Shown: one piece after another, positions 1 to 6,474 of the stretch
Numbering within the stretch: the first letter of the stretch is position 1
Layout: each line of letters opens with the position of its first letter
Source: Geobacter sp. UBA698
GTDB taxonomy: Bacteria; Desulfobacterota; Desulfuromonadia; Geobacterales; Pseudopelobacteraceae
Assembly (NCBI GenBank): GCA_002298925.1
Contig: DBMM01000018.1
Coordinates: forward strand, 1 to 20,172
DNA length: 20,172 nt
Direction of reading: 5' to 3'
Position numbers and translations under genes: made by a program
The notes under the pieces: model-generated
What the model saw: only the letters and a program-made list of their open reading frames with translations
What the model was told of the DNA's origin: nothing
Databases searched by the model: none

Positions 1-125
1 GCCACGCCGGGGGAGTAGGCCAGCGACAGGTCGTCCGCTGTCTGGCAGGGTTTGGTGGAGATGACCTCGATCTTGCCTTTGCGGCCCATGGAGTGATAGT
101 CGAGGGGGTTCTTGTATTTTGCCAT
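1..125 (-). CDS. maeB: Malic enzyme (malate dehydrogenase, decarboxylating), N-terminal fragment
   Basis: Only the first 41 codons are inside the window; the gene runs off the left edge. The visible protein starts MAKYKNPLDYHSMGRKGKIE and continues to LAYSPGV. The YHxxGxxGKIEV block followed by TKP and LAYSPGVA is the N-terminal signature of bacterial NAD(P)-dependent malic enzymes, which oxidatively decarboxylate malate to pyruvate in the cytoplasm. The start is the ATG whose complement is at 123-125. A GGAGA ribosome-binding site (complement of 131-135) lies five bases upstream of it. The gene is divergent from the HIT-family gene, with an AT-rich region between them. The symbol maeB is by family; the coenzyme preference and any C-terminal phosphotransacetylase-like domain cannot be judged from this fragment. 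Confidence 0.85.
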   Translation of the reverse strand, partial: MAKYKNPLDYHSMGRKGKIEVISTKPCQTADDLSLAYSPGV

Positions 126-206
126 TAGATTCTCCATTTTTTATTTAAATTAAAAAAAATAGGCTTTTTAGGTGTATATAAGATGAAACTTTACTTAAAT
201 TGAAAA

Positions 207-236
207 ACAATAGTCTCCATCAATTGCCCTTGTCAA
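207..236 (-). promoter_or_regulatory. Candidate promoter for the malic enzyme gene
   Basis: Read on the minus strand, TTGACA (complement of 231-236) is followed after 18 bases by TATTGT (complement of 207-212). The -35 box is perfect and the -10 box matches four of six bases. The long AT-rich leader to the malic enzyme start (126-206) is unexplained. The call rests on match to consensus only. Confidence 0.3.
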
Positions 237-258
237 GAAGTTAATGGTTGCCCATAAA
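230..258 (+). promoter_or_regulatory. Candidate promoter for the HIT-family gene
   Basis: TTGTCA (230-235), a 17-base spacer and CATAAA (253-258) form a weak sigma-70-like promoter. Its -35 box shares the palindrome CTTGTCAAG with the opposing candidate promoter. An alternative -10 is TACAAT at 313-318, closer to the gene but with a poor -35 (TTTATC at 290-295). I cannot decide between them. Confidence 0.25.
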
Positions 259-348
259 GATGATGTGAGATCATTCCGTGGAATTGTGGTTTATCATAGT
301 GACGGAGACTGTTACAATCTGTTGTGAATTGTCACGAAGGAGGAGATT

Positions 349-834
349 ATGGAGAGAATCTGGGCGCCCTGGCGTATGGCATATATAGCTTCGGCCGCCG
401 AGGAGGAAGGCTGTTTTATCTGTCACGCCAAGGATGCTGCTGACGATCGGCAGCATCTGGTGCTGGCGAGGACAACCCATACGATGACCATGATGAATCG
501 CTATCCCTATATCAATGGCCATCTCATGGTGGCACCGCTGCGGCATACGGCCGAAATGGATGAATTGGGCGATGACGAACTGCTGGACCTGATGCATGGC
601 GTGCGTTTGGCGTGCCGGATGCTGCAGGAAGTGTCCCGGCCGGCCGGCTTCAACATCGGTGTCAACCTCGGTCGGGTGGCTGGCGCCGGACTGGTAGATC
701 ATCTGCATATCCATGTGGTGCCGCGTTGGAATGGAGACACAAACTTCATGCCGGTCTTGGCGGATGCACGGGTAATCAATCAGGGATTGATGGAGGTATA
801 CGACCAACTGCATGCCGCCTTTACAGCTGTTTGA
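349..834 (+). CDS. HIT-family nucleotide hydrolase/transferase (Ap4A-type)
   Basis: A 161-residue protein of the histidine-triad superfamily. The active-site motif His-x-His-x-His-x-x is clear as HLHIHVV at residues 118-124, preceded by FNIGVNLGRVAGAGLVDH. The N-terminal WAPWRMAYI and the CFIC pair (Cys22, Cys25) match the branch of HIT proteins that includes bacterial Ap4A phosphorylase/hydrolase-like enzymes. In that branch the cysteines can belong to a zinc site. Such enzymes attack the alpha-phosphate of dinucleoside polyphosphates or nucleoside phosphoramidates, with the middle histidine as nucleophile. The ATG at 349 follows a strong GGAGGAG ribosome-binding site. The gene looks monocistronic. 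The exact substrate cannot be read from sequence. Confidence 0.88.
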   Translation: MERIWAPWRMAYIASAAEEEGCFICHAKDAADDRQHLVLARTTHTMTMMNRYPYINGHLMVAPLRHTAEMDELGDDELLDLMHGVRLACRMLQEVSRPAGFNIGVNLGRVAGAGLVDHLHIHVVPRWNGDTNFMPVLADARVINQGLMEVYDQLHAAFTAV

Positions 835-1207
835 AATGCTAGTTACGGTGGGCTCTCTGTTCTGTTGCGTTTGTCTTGCCGGTATTCCGCATGCCGGATT
901 CCATGATTTGTTGAATCAGTCAGTTTTTAAGCAGAATAAAAATCAGGTGAGTGCCGGCATGACGGTGTACCTTTTGTAGCAAATGCCGGGATGCCTGTCA
1001 GGCTGCTTAAGATAGCGATATTCAGGTCGAGGTGCAGTGCTTTGCTTGCGGATTATGTGAATCTATCTGACCACTGGAGGCCAGAGCATGTTTCTGAATA
1101 TTTGCGGCAAAAGGAGCGTATCGTCCATTGACTGATTATTGCGGGCCTACGGTAGCGGATGGAGACGACTGGAGCAGGAACACTCGTACTGAGTGTCAAT
1201 CGGTTAA
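835..1207. other. Gene-poor stretch with short repeats
   Basis: About 370 bases without a convincing gene. The heptamer ATGCCGG or its complement occurs three times (891-897, 954-960 inverted, 983-989); the last two could pair across a 22-base loop. A perfect short hairpin ACACTC-gtact-GAGTGT sits at 1180-1196. A 47-codon frame (836-979) starts one base after the HIT gene stop and has a hydrophobic N-terminus, but it has no ribosome-binding site. A second short open frame ends at about 1130. The region could be a gene remnant or an untranslated leader; I recognise no RNA family. Confidence 0.4.
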
Positions 1208-1236
1208 TTGACTTTATTACTATTTGTCTTTAATAT
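1208..1236 (+). promoter_or_regulatory. Promoter of the HDOD/GGDEF signalling operon
   Basis: TTGACT (1208-1213), a 17-base spacer and TAATAT (1231-1236) give a good sigma-70-type promoter about 50 bases before the first gene of the operon. The -35 matches five of six bases and the -10 four of six. Confidence 0.5.
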
Positions 1237-1287
1237 TTCACGTTAATCGTAAAAGTCGAAACTATACGCAGTCGGGGTGCTCCTTAC

Positions 1288-1605
1288 ATGCAGAAAATTC
1301 CTTTGATGCTTGCCACTGCAGGAATGGTGCTTGCTCGAGATGTGTTTCGCAACGACAGTCCGACCGGAATGCCCATCTGCGGCAAGGAAACCGTTCTGAC
1401 CGATGCCTTGATCGCCCGGCTGGATCACCTTGATGTGCAGTCGATTTATGTGGATGGGCACCCGCTCAATCAGGATGGTGAGCGAAAGCTGGAGGACCTG
1501 CTGCGTGACCTTGACCACCGTTTCGAAAAGGTTCGCCAGGATCCGCTGACCAGCAAACTCTACGATATCTATGCCGATTACCTTAAGCGTTCCATGGGAG
1601 AATGA
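1288..1605 (+). CDS. Small conserved protein resembling the N-terminal domain of HD-type signalling proteins
   Basis: A 105-residue protein. Its first part (LATAGMVLARDVF, GMPICGKETVLTDALIARL, VQSIYVDGHPL) follows the pattern of the small beta-rich domain often found in front of HD-GYP and related signalling proteins (DUF3391-like: GMVLA.DV, then G..LT...I..L, then ..V.V.G). The C-terminal half is charged and helical (residues about 64-105). It has no signal peptide or membrane segment. Here the domain is a separate gene directly before an HDOD protein, so it may act as that protein's detached input or partner domain. The ATG at 1288 has only a weak ribosome-binding site (GGGGTG). The stop TGA at 1603-1605 abuts the next gene's likely start. 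The family assignment is by pattern only. Confidence 0.7.
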   Translation: MQKIPLMLATAGMVLARDVFRNDSPTGMPICGKETVLTDALIARLDHLDVQSIYVDGHPLNQDGERKLEDLLRDLDHRFEKVRQDPLTSKLYDIYADYLKRSMGE

Positions 1606-1606
1606 G

Positions 1607-2449
1607 TTGGACGACAAGCGCAGTGAACTGAAAAAGATCATCATGGATACCAGGACGCTGCCAACACTGCCCGGTGTCATCAATAAACTCAATACCCTCG
1701 CAGAAGACGCCAGGGCTTCGGTACAGGAAATGGCCAAGATCGTATCCTCCGACCAGGTCCTTTCGGCCCGTATCCTGAGGCTGGCCAATTCACCCTCCTA
1801 TGGCTTTTACAGGGTTTCCACCATCTCCAATGCCATGATTCTCCTGGGGGTCAATGTGGTCAAGAGTCTGGCACTTTCCTCGTCCATCTTCGAGATTATG
1901 GAGAAGAATAGCGTGGGGCTCTGGGAACATTCGATGGGGGTCGGTGTGGCGGCCAATATGATCGCCCGCAAACTGGCCCTGCCGGAATGCGAAGAGATCG
2001 CCACTGCCGGGCTGCTGCATGACATCGGCAAGGTTATCATCAGTTTGAAGTGCAGTGACGCCGAAAAGCGGATTCTCAGTATTGTCCGCAACCAGGAAAA
2101 GTACATGATAGAAGCTGAGCTGGAGGTTATCGATACAGATCATGCCGAAGTGGGGGGCTGGCTGGCCAAAAGCTGGTTTCTGCCGGACAAGCTGAGCGAG
2201 CCGATTGCATTTCACCATGACGTGACCAGGTCCGTAAACCATCGCATCAAGACGGCTGTTGTGCATATCGCCGATGTGCTGGTCAAGGCCAGCGGGTTCG
2301 GAGACAGCGGCGATAGCTATGTCCCTCCGATCCAGAAGGCCGCCTGGGACATGCTTAAGCTGAATGACGAGCTGCTGGCTGACCTGGTGGATGAATTGGA
2401 AGACAAGCTGGTTGAAGTGAGGAACTTCAGCATTGAGATGCAGGGCTGA
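1607..2449 (+). CDS. HDOD domain signal-transduction protein
   Basis: A protein of about 280 residues consisting of one HDOD (HD-related output) domain. LPTLPGVINKL near the N-terminus, SSDQVLSARILRLANSPSYG and the TISNAMILLGVNVVKSLALS helix are typical. The HD-type motif GLLHDIGKVI (HD at about 138-139) and the later HAEVG and FHHD histidines are retained, so a metal site is possible. The favoured start is TTG at 1607, six bases after a GGGAG ribosome-binding site and one base after the upstream stop; the resulting N-terminus DDKRSELKKII matches relatives. An in-frame ATG at 1571 would overlap the upstream gene by 35 bases and add 12 unlikely residues. HDOD proteins are cytoplasmic regulatory modules in chemotaxis, c-di-GMP and stress signalling; the target here is unknown. 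Confidence 0.85.
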   Translation: MDDKRSELKKIIMDTRTLPTLPGVINKLNTLAEDARASVQEMAKIVSSDQVLSARILRLANSPSYGFYRVSTISNAMILLGVNVVKSLALSSSIFEIMEKNSVGLWEHSMGVGVAANMIARKLALPECEEIATAGLLHDIGKVIISLKCSDAEKRILSIVRNQEKYMIEAELEVIDTDHAEVGGWLAKSWFLPDKLSEPIAFHHDVTRSVNHRIKTAVVHIADVLVKASGFGDSGDSYVPPIQKAAWDMLKLNDELLADLVDELEDKLVEVRNFSIEMQG

Positions 2450-2450
2450 T

Positions 2451-3371
2451 ATGCCCAATTCGGTCAGGATAGCACTGGTTACTTCTGACAGATCACTCGC
2501 TTCCAATGTCCTGCTTCGTCTTCACAGCAAGGGCTATCAGGGCTCGAGTCTGGCCTGCTTTGATTCCGTGCTGGGGGTGTTCTACTCCGATCCGCCTGAC
2601 CTGCTGATTATTGACCTTTCGACGGACCGCGACTGTGCTGTCAAGGTTGTGACCACACTCCGTCGGGACAGTTTCTTCAGTGCCATACCGATTATCGGGC
2701 TGATGGGTGCTGGGGAAAGCGGCTCTTTTGATTGGGAGTGCTGTCCACTGGATGATTTCACTATCCTGCCGCCTAACTTCAATGAACTCTTCTGCCGCAT
2801 ATCTCTTTCTCTGGCTCGCCTTAAACGCGTTTTTGACAACAACCCACTGACGCGCCTGCCTGGCAATACCTCCATCCAGCGGGCTATTCAGGACGCCATG
2901 GGGCTGCCGTTGGCGGTCTGCTATGTAGATATCAACCACTTCAAGCCCTATAACGATGTCTTCGGTTTTTCCCATGGCGATGAGGTGATCCGCATGCTGG
3001 CCAGGATCATGTTCAATGCAGTGCATGATGCCGACGGTGGTTTCTGCGGTCATATCGGCGGCGACGATTTTGTCTGCATCATACCTGTAGTCCTGGCCGA
3101 AATGGTCTGTCAGACGATCATTGGCCACTTTGACCAGATTGTTCTGGATCTGTTCGATGAGCAGACTAAGGGTCTGGGGTACTACCTCGGCACCAACCGC
3201 AAAGGGGAGGAAGAAAAGATTCCGCTTTTGTCCGTTTCCATCGGGATTGTTCCCATGGATTCTCCCAGGATCACCCATTTTGCCCGGGTGGCTGAACTGG
3301 CTGCAGAACTGAAGAAACGGGCCAAGCAATCGGAGAAGAGCTGCTGTGTGATTGACAAGCGCCGCCAATGA
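2451..3371 (+). CDS. Degenerate receiver plus GGDEF-like domain protein
   Basis: A protein of about 306 residues with two parts. Residues 1-125 look like a response-regulator receiver (RIALVTSDRSLASNVLLRL, DLLIIDLS with a candidate phospho-Asp). The usual acidic pair and the conserved C-terminal lysine are not obvious, so phosphorylation is doubtful. Residues about 130-300 form a GGDEF-type domain: NNPLTRLPGN, VDINHFKPYNDVFGF, GHIGGDDF, LLSVSIGIV. The signature is GGDDF rather than GG(D/E)EF, and no RxxD inhibitory site precedes it. Metal-binding and guanine-contacting residues (D, N, D of DINHFKPYND..GD) are present, so activity is possible but unproven. The ATG at 2451 lies one base after the HDOD stop, with AGGG upstream; an ATG at 2433 would overlap the HDOD gene. 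The gene is cotranscribed with the two genes before it. Confidence 0.82.
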   Translation: MPNSVRIALVTSDRSLASNVLLRLHSKGYQGSSLACFDSVLGVFYSDPPDLLIIDLSTDRDCAVKVVTTLRRDSFFSAIPIIGLMGAGESGSFDWECCPLDDFTILPPNFNELFCRISLSLARLKRVFDNNPLTRLPGNTSIQRAIQDAMGLPLAVCYVDINHFKPYNDVFGFSHGDEVIRMLARIMFNAVHDADGGFCGHIGGDDFVCIIPVVLAEMVCQTIIGHFDQIVLDLFDEQTKGLGYYLGTNRKGEEEKIPLLSVSIGIVPMDSPRITHFARVAELAAELKKRAKQSEKSCCVIDKRRQ

Positions 3372-3398
3372 CTGCCTAGCAGCATGTGGCTGGCACAT

Positions 3399-3438
3399 AA
3401 AAAAGGCGCCCTCCCTGATCTGGAGGGGCGCCTTTTTT
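3399..3438. terminator. Bidirectional intrinsic terminator
   Basis: GGCGCCCTCC (3405-3414) pairs with GGAGGGGCGCC (3422-3432) with one bulged G, flanked by A6 on the left and T6 on the right. It sits between the convergent GGDEF-like and cytochrome genes and can stop transcription from both sides. Confidence 0.92.
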
Positions 3439-3461
3439 GTCGGCTGTTTATGTCGATTCGG

Positions 3462-4487
3462 TTACATTTTGTGGCACTTGCCGCACTCGTCCTGAACCGA
3501 GAAAGCGTCCTTGCCCTTGTTGTGGCAGGCACCGCAGGACTTGCCCTGTTCCATGTCGGCCATGGTCGCTTTGAGTTTTCCGGCCTTGAACGGGAAGATC
3601 TTGGTGTGGCAGTCGCTGCATTTGTAGGACTGGGTATGGAATTCATGGCTGAAGACCGCTTCGCCGGCCGAGGTCTTGAACTTGATTTTGGCCGCTTTCA
3701 TGCCTTTGTGGCACTTGTCGCAGTCACCTGTCGATGCAAACGCGTCTTTGCCGTTGTGGCAGGCACCGCAGGATTTGCCTTTGGTCATGTCATTCATGGT
3801 GGCTGTGCCAACCACGGCTTTATAGGGGAAGGTTTTCGTGTGGCAGTCTTTGCAGCTGTATGCCTGGGTGTGGAATGCATGGCTGAAAGTGGCCGGCGTC
3901 ACCCCTTTGATTGCAAAGGTGATGTCTTTGGGTTTCATCCCCTTGTGGCAGCGATCGCAGTTTGCTGTCACGCCGAAGGCCCGTTTACCGTTATGGCAGG
4001 CGCCGCAGGTACGGCCTTTCTCCATCTCGGCCATGGTCACAGCCTTTTCCTTGCCGGTGATGACCTTGCCGTTATGGCATCCCCTGCAGGCTCCGCTCGT
4101 CTTGGATATATGGATTGAGTGGCTGAAAACCGCTTCGCCCAGACCTTTGACCTTGTAGCTGACATCTCGGGGTTTGCCTTTGTGGCAGCGCACGCAGTCC
4201 TTATCGCTGGTCACGCTGAAGGCCTTTACGCCGGTGTGGCAGGCACCACAGGATTTGGTCTTCTCCATCTCGGCCATGGTGTAGTGACGACGGCTTCTCA
4301 GGTTGAAGATGGCGTCATGACAGACCTTGCATTTGTTGTTGTACTTGGTCAGGTGCAGTTCGTGGCTGAATACGACCGGCTCGGAATTCTTGAAATTAAA
4401 ACGGATATCCTTGGTTTCCACTGCGTATGAGCAGGCTGCTGTAACAAGCAGAAGCGCCAAGGTGATAAGTGAAGCTTTTCTAAACAT
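3462..4487 (-). CDS. Dodecaheme c7-type cytochrome (four triheme domains), periplasmic
   Basis: A 341-residue protein with a signal peptide (MFRKASLITLALLLVTAACSYA) and twelve CxxCH heme sites, at residues 53, 80, 98, 134, 161, 177, 212, 240, 256, 290, 318 and 335. They are arranged as four repeats of three. Each repeat opens with FSHxxH (axial histidines) and has TMxxM...SCGACH before its middle heme. This is the layout of the Geobacter sulfurreducens GSU1996-type 'nanowire' cytochromes, strings of c7 domains that carry electrons through the periplasm. In PpcA-type c7 the residue before the middle heme site is His; here it is Met in all four domains, so His-Met ligation is expected (inferred from GSU1996 as I recall it). 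The ATG at 4487 has a GAGGAG ribosome-binding site; a longer frame to 4616 adds no sensible sequence and would bury the signal peptide. Confidence 0.95.
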   Translation of the reverse strand: MFRKASLITLALLLVTAACSYAVETKDIRFNFKNSEPVVFSHELHLTKYNNKCKVCHDAIFNLRSRRHYTMAEMEKTKSCGACHTGVKAFSVTSDKDCVRCHKGKPRDVSYKVKGLGEAVFSHSIHISKTSGACRGCHNGKVITGKEKAVTMAEMEKGRTCGACHNGKRAFGVTANCDRCHKGMKPKDITFAIKGVTPATFSHAFHTQAYSCKDCHTKTFPYKAVVGTATMNDMTKGKSCGACHNGKDAFASTGDCDKCHKGMKAAKIKFKTSAGEAVFSHEFHTQSYKCSDCHTKIFPFKAGKLKATMADMEQGKSCGACHNKGKDAFSVQDECGKCHKM

Positions 4488-4532
4488 AATTCCACTCCTC
4501 ATTACGGTTAAAATAACATTTTCAAGCGGGTA

Positions 4533-4561
4533 ACTATACAGATAGGTGCACCAGTCGTCAA
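4533..4561 (-). promoter_or_regulatory. Promoter of the dodecaheme cytochrome gene
   Basis: On the minus strand TTGACG (complement of 4556-4561) and TATAGT (complement of 4533-4538) are separated by exactly 17 bases, each matching consensus at five of six positions. The gene starts 45 bases further on, so the signal is well placed. Confidence 0.65.
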
Positions 4562-4607
4562 TCCTTAATTGCCGGTGATACCACGGGGAATGTCGTACGG
4601 TTTGCGG

Positions 4608-4636
4608 TTGATACACCCCCGTAGCTGTGGTATACA
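4608..4636 (+). promoter_or_regulatory. Promoter of nadC-birA-coaX
   Basis: TTGATA (4608-4613), a 17-base spacer and TATACA (4631-4636) precede nadC by about 30 bases. It is divergent from the cytochrome promoter, leaving about 45 bases between the two -35 boxes. Confidence 0.5.
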
Positions 4637-4667
4637 GAGTAACATTTTTCCTACAGGCGGACAGTCA

Positions 4668-5492
4668 ATGCTCTCACTAGAACGACTTATCGAACATGCT
4701 CTGGCCGAAGACATCCATACCGGTGATATTACTACTCGGGCTGTGGTTCCAGGCAAGCGTCCTGCCGTGGCCCGACTGATCGCCAAGGAAGATCTGGTGC
4801 TGGCCGGAATTGCCGTTGCCAAACAGGTTTTCAAACGCCTCAACGCCGGCATTTCCTTCTCGGCCTGTTATGCCGACGGGACCCGGGTGAGCAAGGGAGA
4901 CCTGATAGCTACCATTCAGGGCGACGCGGCTGACCTTTTAATGGGGGAAAGGGTAGCGCTCAACCTGCTCCAGCGGATGTGCGGTGTCGCCACTCTGACG
5001 GCCTGTTTTGTTGAAGCGGTGTCCGGCACCAAGGTGCGCATAGTTGATACCCGCAAGACAACCCCCGGTCTGCGTGAACTGGAGAAGTACGCTGTTCGGG
5101 TGGGTGGAGGTGTCAATCACCGCACCGGCTTGTACGATGGTGTCCTCATCAAGGAAAACCATATCGCCGCGGCGGGCGGCATCGCTGAAGCTATCAGCCG
5201 CGCCCGGGCCTACATCCCCCATACTCTCAAAATCGAGATTGAAACCGAAAGCCTGGCTGAGGTGGAGGAAGCGCTGGCCGCCGGTGCCGACATCATCATG
5301 CTGGATAATATGAATCTGGCTGAAATGCGCAGCGCCGTGGCCATGATTGCCGGACGCGCGCTGGTGGAGGCCTCGGGTGGGGTCAATCTGGATTCGGTTC
5401 GCGCCATTGCTGAGACCGGCGTTGATATTATTTCCGTCGGGGCGCTGACTCATTCACCGCGGGCCATGGATATTTCCATGCTGCTGGATTAG
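4668..5492 (+). CDS. nadC: Quinolinate phosphoribosyltransferase (nicotinate-nucleotide pyrophosphorylase, carboxylating)
   Basis: A 274-residue cytoplasmic enzyme that joins quinolinate and PRPP to give nicotinate mononucleotide, CO2 and pyrophosphate in de novo NAD synthesis. Visible family blocks are LAEDIHTGDITT (residues 12-23), MGERVALNLLQRMCGVAT (about 92-110), the substrate-binding run DTRKTTPGLR..EKYAV..GGGVNHR (127-152), LIKENH (160-165), EIETE, IIMLDNM, and EASGGVN near the C-terminus. Length is usual for NadC. The ATG at 4668 follows AGGCGG with seven bases between. An upstream in-frame ATG at 4569 would put the promoter inside the gene and adds residues foreign to the family. It is the first gene of a tight block with birA and coaX, so three cofactor functions (NAD, biotin, CoA) share transcription. 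Confidence 0.96.
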   Translation: MLSLERLIEHALAEDIHTGDITTRAVVPGKRPAVARLIAKEDLVLAGIAVAKQVFKRLNAGISFSACYADGTRVSKGDLIATIQGDAADLLMGERVALNLLQRMCGVATLTACFVEAVSGTKVRIVDTRKTTPGLRELEKYAVRVGGGVNHRTGLYDGVLIKENHIAAAGGIAEAISRARAYIPHTLKIEIETESLAEVEEALAAGADIIMLDNMNLAEMRSAVAMIAGRALVEASGGVNLDSVRAIAETGVDIISVGALTHSPRAMDISMLLD

Positions 5493-5495
5493 GCC

Positions 5496-6473
5496 ATGCA
5501 CCACAGGGCTTCTGCCATACTGCGCCTGTTCCGTCAGGAGGGAGGCTTCCTTTCGGGCGAGGTCATCAGCCGTGAACTCAACGTATCGCGCACTGCGGTC
5601 TGGAAGCATATTTCGGCCCTGCGGCAGGCCGGGTATGTGATTGAGGCTGTCCCCTCGCGGGGGTATCAGCTGCTGTCTGCTCCTGATGTTCTCAATGTGG
5701 AGGAAATCGAGGCGCACCTGAAGGCAGTCGTCATGGGTAGGCGCTTTGTCTGTCTGGCCGACACGGCCTCTACCAATGTCGATGCCTTTCGCTTGGCCGA
5801 GCAGGGGGCTGTCGAAGGAACGGTGGTTCTGGCCGACAGCCAGAGCAGCGGCAAGGGGCGCATGGGGCGGATCTGGGCATCACCGGCCGGGGTCAATTTT
5901 TACTGCTCGGTGGTGCTGCGGCCCAGTGTCATGCCTTACGAGGCGCCTCAGCTGACTTTCCTTTCCGCGGTGGCGGTGGCCCGGGCCATTGAATTGGCCA
6001 CGGAACTCCGGCCCCAGATCAAGTGGCCCAATGATGTGCTGATCGATGGTAAAAAAGTAGCCGGCCTGCTCAACGAGATGAGTGCCGAAACAGATGGTGT
6101 CAATTTCGTGATTCTAGGCATCGGCGTGAATCTGAATATGTCGGCTGACCAGTTTCCTTCCGACCTGCGGCATCCTGCCACGTCGCTCCGGCTGGAGTTG
6201 GGGCGTCCGGTAGCCCGGGCGCGCTTTGCCGCCGTGCTGCTGAATGAACTGGATCGTCTGTACGACTCCTTTCGTTCTCAGGGATTCGGCCCGGTACGGG
6301 AGGAATGGCAGCAGCGCTGCAACGCCCATGGTCGTGAACTCGTGGTCAGTGATGGCGGCCGGGAAACCGTCAGGGGATTGTTTGCCGGTATTGATGGTGA
6401 CGGAGCGCTGTTGGTGGATCGTGGCGATGCCGGTGTTGAAAGGATTCTCAGCGGAGATGTGAGGGTACTCTGA
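5496..6473 (+). CDS. birA: Bifunctional biotin-[acetyl-CoA-carboxylase] ligase / biotin repressor
   Basis: A 325-residue protein. Residues about 5-58 form a winged helix-turn-helix (LSGEVISRELNVSRTAVWKH), and the rest is the biotin protein ligase domain. Ligase motifs are STNVDA (substrate entry), the adenylate-binding loop SSGKGRMGRIW (117-127; the usual GRGR is GKGR), and KWPNDVLIDGKKVAGLL. A small C-terminal SH3-like domain ends the protein (about 275-325). It activates biotin with ATP and attaches it to carboxylase carrier proteins. The DNA-binding domain suggests it also represses biotin genes, but no biotin operator is visible in this window. It starts three bases after the nadC stop, with a poor ribosome-binding site, consistent with translational coupling. 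Confidence 0.95.
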   Translation: MHHRASAILRLFRQEGGFLSGEVISRELNVSRTAVWKHISALRQAGYVIEAVPSRGYQLLSAPDVLNVEEIEAHLKAVVMGRRFVCLADTASTNVDAFRLAEQGAVEGTVVLADSQSSGKGRMGRIWASPAGVNFYCSVVLRPSVMPYEAPQLTFLSAVAVARAIELATELRPQIKWPNDVLIDGKKVAGLLNEMSAETDGVNFVILGIGVNLNMSADQFPSDLRHPATSLRLELGRPVARARFAAVLLNELDRLYDSFRSQGFGPVREEWQQRCNAHGRELVVSDGGRETVRGLFAGIDGDGALLVDRGDAGVERILSGDVRVL

Positions 6474-6474
6474 A

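Noticed and set aside
271..813. Antisense 180-codon frame opposite the HIT gene
   Set aside because: It has no ribosome-binding site and no recognisable motif, and it overlaps completely a gene with an intact histidine triad.
836..979. 47-codon frame with hydrophobic N-terminus after the HIT gene
   Set aside because: Its position suggests coupling, but there is no ribosome-binding site, no recognisable family, and composition is not clearly coding. Mentioned in the gene-poor region instead of called as a gene.
2930..3010. Possible Hypr-type (cGAMP-making) GGDEF enzyme, as known in Geobacter
   Set aside because: The selectivity position (Asp344 in PleD, Ser in GacA) is Asp here, in the GD that follows NDVFGF, so the domain looks guanine-specific if active at all.
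3384..4430. Long plus-strand open frames (244 and 103 codons) opposite the cytochrome gene
   Set aside because: They mirror the repeated heme domains on the other strand, show only repeats derived from the reverse complement of CxxCH blocks, and lack family motifs. The minus-strand protein with twelve heme sites and a signal peptide is clearly the real gene.
4423..4487. Lipoprotein signal (LVTAAC) in the cytochrome
   Set aside because: The -3 position is Thr, not Leu or a similar residue, and a better type I cleavage site (SYA) follows directly.
4488..4616. Upstream extension of the cytochrome frame
   Set aside because: It would place 43 residues before a clean signal peptide, has no ribosome-binding site, and contains the promoter.
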